Below, in pieces: positions 1-5,515 of a stretch of DNA of 7,212 nucleotides. The stretch is from an uncultured Phenylobacterium sp. GTDB taxonomy: Bacteria > Pseudomonadota > Alphaproteobacteria > Caulobacterales > Caulobacteraceae. Each line of letters begins with the position of its first letter. Position 1 is the stretch's first letter. The stretch spans positions 1 through 7,212 of the forward strand of contig CAMFIW010000132.1 of NCBI GenBank assembly GCA_945952355.1. Reading direction: 5' to 3'. The notes below the pieces were generated by a model that did not search any database, was not told the DNA's origin, and saw nothing but the letters and a program-made list of their open reading frames with translations. Made by a program: the position numbers and the translations under genes.

Positions 1-769
1 CGAAGAGCCGCCCCGCCGCGTCGGCGGCGATGCCTTCGCCGTTGCGAATGCCGGTCGCGAACCGTTCCTTGGGCGAGAACACCTGCCCCAGCTTGTCGGC
101 GTCGTAGCGCCAGATGCCCGCCCGGGTCTCCAGCTCCACGCAGGGATCGGCCCCCGGTACGCCGGCGATCCGGTTCTTCGGCTGGCAGCTGTTGGTGGCC
201 GAAGCCACGTCCACGTACATCGCGCCCTTGGCGTCGATGAAGAAGGGATGCATCGGATGGTCGCCGGTCAGCGGCAGGCCCGAGACGATGGTCTCCGCCT
301 TGCCGGTCGGCGCGATCCCGCCAACCTTCGGCAGGGCGTAGCGCACGATGCGGTCGTTCACCTCGGCATAGACGAAGCCCTTGCGCACGAAGATGCCGGT
401 GCCGCCCTTCGAGCCCTCGGCCCCGGTCTCGCCGAACCGGGTGGTGACGTCTGCCTTGCCGTCGCCGTCCCTGTCCTGCAACGCGATAAGCCAGCCGCCG
501 TCCGGAGCCGCGCCGCGCCCGGCCATGCTGTTGACGTAGACCACGCCGTTCGGCGCGACCGACAGGTGTCGCACCCGGCCCAGATTGTCGGCGAACACCG
601 TGGCGCAGAAGCCGGGCGGCAGGCTGATCCCGCCGTTGTCGCCCTCGCAGCCCGCGGCCTTGGCCGCCGCCGCGGGCGCCTTGGCCGGCCGGGTCGCCGC
701 GTTGCAGCCCACCGCCAGCAGGGCGGCCAGCGCCACGCCCGACACGCCCAGTCCCAAAGCCCGCTTCAT
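1..769 (-). CDS. PQQ-dependent sugar (sorbosone) dehydrogenase family lipoprotein, N-terminal part
   Basis: Translating the minus strand from the ATG at 769-767 gives an open frame of 256 codons that leaves the window at position 1, so the C-terminus is missing. The N-terminus is a lipoprotein signal peptide: MKR, a hydrophobic stretch at residues 5-20, then a lipobox-like LAVGC ending at Cys22, followed by an Ala/Pro/Lys linker. The mature part has beta-propeller features of the glucose/sorbosone dehydrogenase family: SLPPGFCATVFADNLG (49-64), RHLSVAPNGVVYV (67-79), an Asp-rich DRDGDGKAD (99-107) that could bind calcium, GDHPMHPFFIDAKGAMYV (169-186), ASATNSC (189-195) and GIRNGEGIA (240-248). 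Family members oxidise sugars or aldoses in the periplasm using PQQ; the substrate cannot be read here. A Shine-Dalgarno AGGAG lies on the minus strand at 781-777, seven bases before the ATG. The gene is divergent from the E1-like gene at 1014. The family call is fairly secure, the substrate is not. Confidence 0.82.
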   Translation of the reverse strand, partial: MKRALGLGVSGVALAALLAVGCNAATRPAKAPAAAAKAAGCEGDNGGISLPPGFCATVFADNLGRVRHLSVAPNGVVYVNSMAGRGAAPDGGWLIALQDRDGDGKADVTTRFGETGAEGSKGGTGIFVRKGFVYAEVNDRIVRYALPKVGGIAPTGKAETIVSGLPLTGDHPMHPFFIDAKGAMYVDVASATNSCQPKNRIAGVPGADPCVELETRAGIWRYDADKLGQVFSPKERFATGIRNGEGIAADAAGRLF

Positions 770-903
770 CCGAACGCTCCTGCCCATCCGGCGCGCTCGC
801 GGCGCCGCGCGCCCTAGTAACGCGCAAGCGCGGCCGCGGGCTAGATGGGACGCATGGTCCGGCAGTCCTAGATCTGGAGACGAAATCGTCGACTGTTCCC
901 CGA

Positions 904-959
904 ATTGCGGCAATGAACGCGCCGCCTGCTCCAAGCCTAAGGGCAAGCCCTTGCCGCAA
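904..959. promoter_or_regulatory. Candidate operator: paired TTGCNGCAA palindromes in the divergent intergenic region
   Basis: ATTGCGGCAAT at 904-914 is an 11-base odd palindrome. TTGCCGCAA at 951-959 is a second 9-base odd palindrome and also the exact reverse complement of 905-913. Their centres lie 46 bp apart. Paired symmetric sites like these, upstream of a metabolic gene and between divergent genes, suggest binding by a dimeric or tetrameric regulator, for example of the Lrp/AsnC, GntR or LacI type. The regulator is not identified, and the second site ends 55 bp before the ATG at 1014. This is inference from symmetry and position only. Confidence 0.4.
939..955. repeat. Overlapping perfect inverted repeats between the paired sites
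   Basis: AAGGGC-AA-GCCCTT (939-952) is a perfect 6-bp inverted repeat with a 2-base spacer. Shifted by three bases, GGCAAG-CC-CTTGCC (942-955) is a second perfect 6-bp inverted repeat sharing most of the same bases. The right end runs into the TTGCCGCAA site at 951-959. It could be part of an operator or an element in the leader of the downstream mRNA. The transcription start is unknown, so it may not be transcribed. Confidence 0.35.
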
Positions 960-1013
960 ACCCACGACAGCCGCACGAACCCGGTGTAGGGAGAGGGGCC
1001 TCCGGAGTCCCCC

Positions 1014-3374
1014 ATGCCGTCGACCGCCCCGAAGACCGCGCCCGCTCTTTCGACGCCTGAGGCGATCGCCCAGCTCGACGATCGCCTGCGCTGGCTCTCC
1101 ACCTGGACGATCCATAACGCCAACCATCTGCGGAACAGCCGCGACGGCCTGAAGGTCGGCGGCCACCAGGCCTCCTGCGCCTCGATGACCACCCTCCTGG
1201 CGGCGCTCTATTTCCACGCCCTGCGCCCCGGCGACCGGGTGGCGGTCAAGCCGCACGCCAGCCCCGTCTACCACGCCATCCAGTACCTGCTCGGCCGCCA
1301 GTCCCGCGAGCAGCTCGAGCAGTTCCGCGCCTTCGGCGGCGCCCAGTCCTATCCCTCACGGACCAAGGACAAGGACGATGTCGACTTCTCCACCGGCTCG
1401 GTGGGCCTCGGCGTCGCGGTCACCGCGTTCGAGGCCCTCACCCAGGACTACCTCGCGGCCCACGGCTGGCTCGATCCGGCCCGCGCGGGCCGCATGGTCG
1501 CCACCCTTGGCGACGCCGAGCTCGACGAGGGCAACATCTACGAGGCCCTGATCGAGGCCTACAAGCATGACATCCGGAATGTCTGGTGGATCGTCGACTA
1601 CAACCGCCAGAGCCTCGACGCGACCACCGCCGACCGCATGTTCGACCGGTTCGACGACATCTTCGAAACCGCCGGCTGGCGGGTGGTCACCCTGAAGTAC
1701 GGCAAGGCCCTGGAGGCCGCCTTCGCCCGCCCCGGCGGCGGCGCCTTGCGCGACTGGATCGACGCCTGCCCCAACGCCGACTACGCCGCGCTCACCTATC
1801 AGGGCGGGGCCGCCTGGCGCGCCCGCCTCGTCAAGGACATCGGCGAGCGCCCGCAGGTCGCCGACCTCCTCGCCACCTACGACGACGAGGCCCTGCATCG
1901 GCTGATGATCGGCCTTGGCGGCCATTGCCCGCAGACCCTGCTGGAGGCCTTCGACGCGGCGTCCGGCGATGATCTGCCGACCCTGTTCATCGCCTACACC
2001 ATCAAGGGCTACGGCCTGCCGCTCCAGGGCCACAAGGACAACCACGCCGGCCTGATGACGCCCACCCAGGTCGAGACCCTGCGCAGCCAGCTCGCCATCG
2101 CGCCGGGCGAGGAGTGGTCGCCCTTCGCCGGCCTCGACGCCGCCGCCGCCGAGCGCCTGGCCGCCTTCATCGCGACGAGCCCCTTCGGCGGCGCCAAGTC
2201 CCGCCGCTACGAGGCCGAGGCCATCCCGGTCCCGTCGCGCGCGGCCTTCCCGGCCCCGGACGGCGCCGAGCAGGCGACCCAGACCGCCTTCGGCCGCATC
2301 CTGCTCGACCTGGCCAAGGATCCAGGCCCGCTCGGCCGGCGCATCGTCACCACCAGCCCGGACGTCACCGTCTCCACCAATCTCGGCGGCTTCGTGAACC
2401 AGGTGGGCCTGTTCCGCCGCCAGGCCATGGCCGACGTATTCCGCGACGCCAAGATCCCCTCGGCCCAGAAGTGGGCCGGCGGCGGCGCGGGCCAGCACAT
2501 CGAGCTCGGCATCGCCGAGCACAACCTGTTCCTCAACCTCGCCGCCCTGGGCCTCGCCGCGCCCCTGTTCGGCGAGCGCCTGATCCCGATCGGCACGGTC
2601 TACGACCCGTTCATCAGCCGCGGCCTCGATGCCCTGAACTACGCCTGCTACCAGGACGCCCGCTTCATGCTGGTCGCCACCCCGTCGGGCCTGACCCTTG
2701 GGCCGGAGGGCGGCGCCCACCAGTCGATCTACACGCCGCTGATCGGCATGGGCCAGCCGGGCCTCACCTATTTCGAGCCCGCCTTCGCCGACGAGCTCTC
2801 CGAGATCATGCGCTGGTCGTTCGAGCACATGCAGGCCCCCGACGGCGGCTCGGTCTATCTGCGCCTCACCACCCGCGCGATCCGCCAGCCCGAGCGCACC
2901 AGCGACGACTGGCGCGACGCGGCGCTGAAGGGCGCCTACTGGTTGCGTCCGCCGGCCCCGGGCGCGGAGGCCGCCCTGGTCTTCTGTGGCGCCGTCGCGC
3001 CCGAGGTCCTGGCCGCCGCCGACACCTTGGCCGAAGACCTGCCGGGCCTCGGCGTTCTCAATGTCGTCTCGCCGGGCCTGCTCCACCGCGACTGGCTCGC
3101 CGCCCGCCGCGCCCGTTGGACGGGGCAGGGCGCCCGCGCCCCCAGCCACGCCGAGCAGCTCCTGTCCCAGCTCGCCCCCACCGCCGGCCTCGTCACCATC
3201 ATCGACGGCGCGCCGGCTACGCTCTCCTGGCTCGGCGGCGTGCTGGGCCACCGTGTCAGCCCGCTGGGCCTGGACCGCTTCGGCCAGGTCGGCGACCTGC
3301 CGGACCTCTATCGCGAATACCGCCTGGACGAGGACGCCATCCTCGACGCCGCCGCCGACATTTTCCTCGCCTAG
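1014..3374 (+). CDS. AceE-like homodimeric 2-oxoacid dehydrogenase E1 / transketolase-family ThDP enzyme
   Basis: The 786-residue product is a single-chain thiamine-diphosphate enzyme with PP, Pyr and C-terminal transketolase-like domains in that order. It follows the AceE (pyruvate dehydrogenase E1) pattern: GGHQAS with His51 and KPHASP with His81 (matching AceE His106 and His142), a ThDP/Mg motif GDAELDEGN (166-174) ending at Asn197 in DYNRQSLD, TIKGYG with Lys331, an active-site-loop His344 (KDNHAG), the cofactor-activating Glu502 in HIELGIAEHN, and His569 in GPEGGAHQ (near AceE His640). Spacings between these residues follow AceE closely. E. coli AceE is about 887 residues; here about 55 N-terminal residues, where E2 binding is known to map, are absent. 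The motif has GDA instead of the usual GDG. SD GGAG at 1004-1007 sits six bases before the ATG. No E2 or E3 gene is in the window. The substrate could be pyruvate, 2-oxobutyrate or another 2-oxoacid, or the enzyme could be a true transketolase; family certain, reaction uncertain. Confidence 0.88.
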   Translation: MPSTAPKTAPALSTPEAIAQLDDRLRWLSTWTIHNANHLRNSRDGLKVGGHQASCASMTTLLAALYFHALRPGDRVAVKPHASPVYHAIQYLLGRQSREQLEQFRAFGGAQSYPSRTKDKDDVDFSTGSVGLGVAVTAFEALTQDYLAAHGWLDPARAGRMVATLGDAELDEGNIYEALIEAYKHDIRNVWWIVDYNRQSLDATTADRMFDRFDDIFETAGWRVVTLKYGKALEAAFARPGGGALRDWIDACPNADYAALTYQGGAAWRARLVKDIGERPQVADLLATYDDEALHRLMIGLGGHCPQTLLEAFDAASGDDLPTLFIAYTIKGYGLPLQGHKDNHAGLMTPTQVETLRSQLAIAPGEEWSPFAGLDAAAAERLAAFIATSPFGGAKSRRYEAEAIPVPSRAAFPAPDGAEQATQTAFGRILLDLAKDPGPLGRRIVTTSPDVTVSTNLGGFVNQVGLFRRQAMADVFRDAKIPSAQKWAGGGAGQHIELGIAEHNLFLNLAALGLAAPLFGERLIPIGTVYDPFISRGLDALNYACYQDARFMLVATPSGLTLGPEGGAHQSIYTPLIGMGQPGLTYFEPAFADELSEIMRWSFEHMQAPDGGSVYLRLTTRAIRQPERTSDDWRDAALKGAYWLRPPAPGAEAALVFCGAVAPEVLAAADTLAEDLPGLGVLNVVSPGLLHRDWLAARRARWTGQGARAPSHAEQLLSQLAPTAGLVTIIDGAPATLSWLGGVLGHRVSPLGLDRFGQVGDLPDLYREYRLDEDAILDAAADIFLA

Positions 3375-3455
3375 CCAGCCCCTGGCCGCTCCGCGCAGAA
3401 AACGCTTCAGTGACCTAGCGGCACGCGCCTAGCCGGTGAACGACACACGCGCCCT

Positions 3456-3491
3456 GTCCGCGGCTTGAGGCGTCAGATCTCCTCCGCGGAC
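3456..3491. promoter_or_regulatory. Inverted repeat in the leader of the deacylase gene
   Basis: GTCCGCGG (3456-3463) and CCGCGGAC (3484-3491) are perfect 8-base complementary arms around a 20-base loop. The right arm ends 33 bases before the ATG at 3525. Each arm carries the self-complementary CCGCGG, so it can also be read as a repeated site. It could be an operator or an mRNA hairpin affecting expression of the second gene. In a sequence this GC-rich, chance is a real alternative. Confidence 0.3.
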
Positions 3492-3524
3492 CACCCGTCG
3501 GCGCGGCCAAGGGAGAGGCTCGAC

Positions 3525-5180
3525 ATGACCTATGACATCGTGATCCGCGGCGGCAGCATCGTCGACGGCGCCGGCTCGGACGCCATCCGCGCCGACCTCG
3601 CCGTCCGCGACGGCCTCATCGCCGCCATCGGCGACATCCCCGAGCGCGGCGCGGAAGAGATCGACGCCACCGGCTGCCTGGTCACCCCCGGCTTCATCGA
3701 CCTGCACACCCACCTCGACGCCCAGATCGGCTGGGACCCGGACCTGACGCCGGTGAGCTGGCACGGCGTCACCACCGCGCTGATGGGCAATTGCGGCGTC
3801 ACCTTCGCCCCCTGCAAGCCCGCCGACCGGCCCTTCCTCGCCGCCATGATGGAGACGGTGGAAGACATACCGCGCCAGGCCATCCTCACCGGCCTGCCCT
3901 GGTCCTGGGAGGACTTCGGCGGTTATCTCGATGCGCTCGACGGGCTCAAGCCCGGCATCAACGTCGCCGGCCTGGTCGGCCACAGCGCCGTGCGCTGGTA
4001 CGTCATGGGCGAGCGGTCGTTCGAGGAGGCCGCCACCCCAGACGAGCTCGCCCAGATGGCCCGCATCGTCGGTGAGGCGCTCGATCGCGGCGCCCTCGGC
4101 TTCTCGGTCAACCGCCTGGTCCTGCACAAGGCGCCCGACGGCCGCGCCATCCCCGGCACCTACGCCCCGGTGGAGGAGCTGATCGAGATCGCCCGCGCCG
4201 TCTCCGCCCGCGACGGCATCATGCAGTTCGTCGGCGCCAGCCACGAGGAGATGCGCCGCATCGCCGACGAGACCGGCGCGCGCATCCTCTTCAGCCTGGG
4301 CACGGGGGTCGAGCCGGGCGCCGGCGCCCGCACCTCTGCGGCCCTGGACGAGCTCTGTGCCGGCCGCGACGTGACCGCCATCGCCCAGACCCGCGGCACC
4401 GGCTTCATGTTCGGCCTGCAGGGCGGCCTGCCGTTCAGCGGCGACACCTGGCGGCGGCTGCGCCGCGTGTCCTTCGAGGAGCGCCTGGCCGCGATCCGCG
4501 ACCCGGAGACCGCCAAGGTCCTCATTGAGGAGGGGAGCCAGAAGCTGCGGTTCGACCTCGCCGACGTCTACTATCTCGGCGACGGCGAGACGCCGGACTA
4601 CACCCAGACCACCACCTCCAGCGTCGCCGCCCTGGTCGCCGCCACCGGCGAGACCTTCGTCGAGCTCTTCCTGCGCCTCTCGCGTGAGACCGGCGGCAAG
4701 GCGCTGTTCAGCCAGCGCATGTTCGCCCGCAACCTGACCGAGGTCGCCGACCTGCTGGCCAATCCCAAGGTCTATCCCGGCCTCGGCGACGCCGGAGCCC
4801 ACGTCTCCCAGGTGATGGACGCCGACTGGGGCACCTTCCTGCTGTCCCACTGGGTGCGCGGCCAGGGCCTCTATCCGCTGGGCGAGGCCATCCACCGCAT
4901 GACCGGCGGCCCCGCCCGCGTCATGGGCCTGACCGATCGCGGCGAGCTGAAGCCCGGCAAGCGCGCCGACATCAACGTCATCGACTATGCCCGCCTCGGC
5001 ACCCTGCGCCCGGAGATCCTGCACGACTTCCCGCAGGGCGCGCCGCGCTTCTCCCTGCGCGCCCGCGGCTACCGCGCCACCATCGTCAACGGCCAGGTCA
5101 ATATCCGCGACGACCAGCTCACCGGGGCCCGCGCCGGCCAGGTCCTGCGGGCCGGAGAAAAGGTCGCGGCCCACGCCTAG
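3525..5180 (+). CDS. N-acyl-D-amino-acid deacylase family amidohydrolase
   Basis: The 551-residue product is a metal-dependent TIM-barrel amidohydrolase of the D-aminoacylase family, whose members cleave N-acyl groups from D-amino acids or related amides in the cytoplasm. It opens with the small beta domain (MTYDIVIRGGSIVDGAG), then GFIDLHTHLD (57-65; His61 and His63 as metal ligands), GNCGVTFAP (88-96; Cys90, the bridging ligand of this family), VGHSAVRWYVMG (151-162), HKAPDGRAIPGT (201-212) and GDAGAHVSQ (421-429; catalytic Asp422), ending with GELKPGKRADINVID and RATIVNGQ. I chose the ATG at 3525 over the in-frame ATG at 3465 because GGGAGAGG (3511-3518) is a good ribosome site and MTYDIVIRGG is the usual family start. 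Two further His ligands of classical D-aminoacylases are not evident, so the true substrate may differ. It lies 150 bp after the E1-like gene on the same strand. Confidence 0.88.
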   Translation: MTYDIVIRGGSIVDGAGSDAIRADLAVRDGLIAAIGDIPERGAEEIDATGCLVTPGFIDLHTHLDAQIGWDPDLTPVSWHGVTTALMGNCGVTFAPCKPADRPFLAAMMETVEDIPRQAILTGLPWSWEDFGGYLDALDGLKPGINVAGLVGHSAVRWYVMGERSFEEAATPDELAQMARIVGEALDRGALGFSVNRLVLHKAPDGRAIPGTYAPVEELIEIARAVSARDGIMQFVGASHEEMRRIADETGARILFSLGTGVEPGAGARTSAALDELCAGRDVTAIAQTRGTGFMFGLQGGLPFSGDTWRRLRRVSFEERLAAIRDPETAKVLIEEGSQKLRFDLADVYYLGDGETPDYTQTTTSSVAALVAATGETFVELFLRLSRETGGKALFSQRMFARNLTEVADLLANPKVYPGLGDAGAHVSQVMDADWGTFLLSHWVRGQGLYPLGEAIHRMTGGPARVMGLTDRGELKPGKRADINVIDYARLGTLRPEILHDFPQGAPRFSLRARGYRATIVNGQVNIRDDQLTGARAGQVLRAGEKVAAHA

Positions 5181-5196
5181 GGGCCGGCCGCGATCC

Positions 5197-5229
5197 GGGT
5201 GAGCGGCGCCATCCCCCACCCGCTCATCC
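5197..5229 (+). terminator. Terminator-like hairpin after the deacylase gene
   Basis: GGGTGAGCGG (5197-5206) can pair with CCGCTCATCC (5220-5229) in a 10-bp stem with one G-T pair and a 13-base loop. It begins 17 bases after the TAG at 5178-5180. No T-run follows, so classic intrinsic termination is uncertain. The right arm resembles the CCGCTCATCC units just downstream and may have been recruited from that repeat family. The palindrome TCCAGGCCTGGA (5227-5238) overlaps its end. Confidence 0.45.
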
Positions 5230-5253
5230 AGGCCTGGACGGAGAGCTGACAAC

Positions 5254-5283
5254 TATCCGCTCATCCCAATATCCGCTCATCCC
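5254..5283 (+). repeat. Tandem copies of a 14-base unit
   Basis: TATCCGCTCATCCC occurs at 5254-5267 and again, identically, at 5270-5283, a 16-base period. A shorter relative, CCGCTCATCC, is at 5220-5229. The second copy leads directly into the CCCGGCG-AA-CGCCGGG hairpin, so the unit appears to be the leading edge of a dispersed palindromic repeat that has been partly duplicated. Confidence 0.7.
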
Positions 5284-5334
5284 GGCGAACGCCGGGACCC
5301 AGATCCTATGGCTGGGCGGTCCGTGATCCGTCCC

Positions 5335-5411
5335 CCTTTGAACGCAGAGATCGCGGAGGCCACGGCCTCTCTGCGTCCTCCGCGAACCTCCGCGATCTCT
5401 GCGTTCAAAGG
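5335..5411. repeat. Inner 77-bp element with perfect 25-base inverted arms
   Basis: The arms at 5335-5359 and 5387-5411 are exact reverse complements over 25 bases; the next base on each side is mismatched, so the boundaries are sharp. The 27-base loop repeats pieces of the arms: CCTCCGCG at 5377-5384 can pair with 5352-5359, TCTCTGC at 5368-5374 can pair with 5344-5350, and GAGGCC-AC-GGCCTC (5356-5369) forms its own hairpin. The element can therefore fold in several competing ways. The words GCAGAGA and GCGGAGG recur in it, as in dispersed intergenic repeats I have seen in other proteobacteria. I see no clear target-site duplication. Confidence 0.75.
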
Positions 5412-5455
5412 CCACCAGCTCAGCGCCATATGATCTGGATCCCGGCAGTAGTTTA

Positions 5456-5487
5456 CCCTCGGGCCGACCTTCGGTCGGACCCGGGGG
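5456..5487 (-). terminator. Strong hairpin downstream of the quinone oxidoreductase gene
   Basis: CCGACC-TTC-GGTCGG (5464-5478) is a perfect 6-bp stem. It extends outward through GGG/CCC past one bulged A (5479), then C-G, T-G and CCC/GGG pairs, to 5456 and 5487, about 14 pairs in all. It starts 29 bases after the stop of the minus-strand gene (5518-5516). On the minus strand the hairpin is followed by TAAACTACT, with no real T-run. It is also the right-hand hairpin of the larger palindromic repeat. Confidence 0.42.
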
Positions 5488-5515
5488 GGACGAGCGGGAA
5501 TGTAAGGCCCCAGAC

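Larger units (their letters stand above)
5268..5502. repeat. Nested palindromic repeat element (REP/MITE-like) between convergent genes
   Basis: This roughly 235-bp stretch is symmetric on several levels. The outer ends 5268-5283 and 5487-5502 are imperfect inverted copies (12 of 16 match). Each is followed inward by a strong hairpin: 5280-5297 on the left (8-bp stem, AA loop) and 5456-5487 on the right. Next come arms 5291-5312 and 5425-5446, inverted copies matching at 20 of 22 bases, which share the CCAGATC core. A perfect 25-base inverted repeat (5335-5359 and 5387-5411) sits at the centre. The left module resembles the common proteobacterial dispersed repeat of the form CATCCCGGCG...CGCCGGGACCCAG. 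No coding frame fits it. It probably arose from two dispersed repeats in opposite orientation, with or without an inserted inner element, and may help end transcription from both sides. Confidence 0.72.

Noticed and set aside
879..890. GACGA-AA-TCGTC inverted repeat
   Set aside because: A five-base stem is expected by chance at this frequency and nothing else supports a role.
248..989. Plus-strand frames of 189 and 134 codons opposite the sugar dehydrogenase
   Set aside because: They overlap the minus-strand lipoprotein gene, which has a signal peptide, a ribosome site and family motifs; the plus-strand products have no coherent features.
1356..3251. A 631-codon open frame antisense to the E1-like gene
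   Set aside because: Long antisense frames are expected opposite GC-rich genes with G/C third positions. The translation is Gly/Ala/Arg/Glu-rich and low in complexity, with no family motifs, while the plus-strand frame has clear ThDP-enzyme motifs.
3374..3386. GCCAG-CCC-CTGGC hairpin at the stop of the E1-like gene
   Set aside because: Only five base pairs, overlapping the stop codon and with no T-run; too weak to call a terminator.
2114..3418. A 434-codon plus-strand frame inside the E1-like gene
   Set aside because: Extremely Arg/Pro-rich out-of-frame translation, typical of a shifted GC-rich gene.
3429..5252. A 607-codon open frame antisense to the deacylase gene
   Set aside because: Same cause: it mirrors the deacylase codons, is biased to Gly/Ala/Asp/Val, and has no recognisable domain.
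5254..5502. Possible CRISPR array or integron attachment site
   Set aside because: The repeated units are not regularly spaced with unique spacers, and no cas genes or integrase are near. The symmetry is that of nested inverted repeats.
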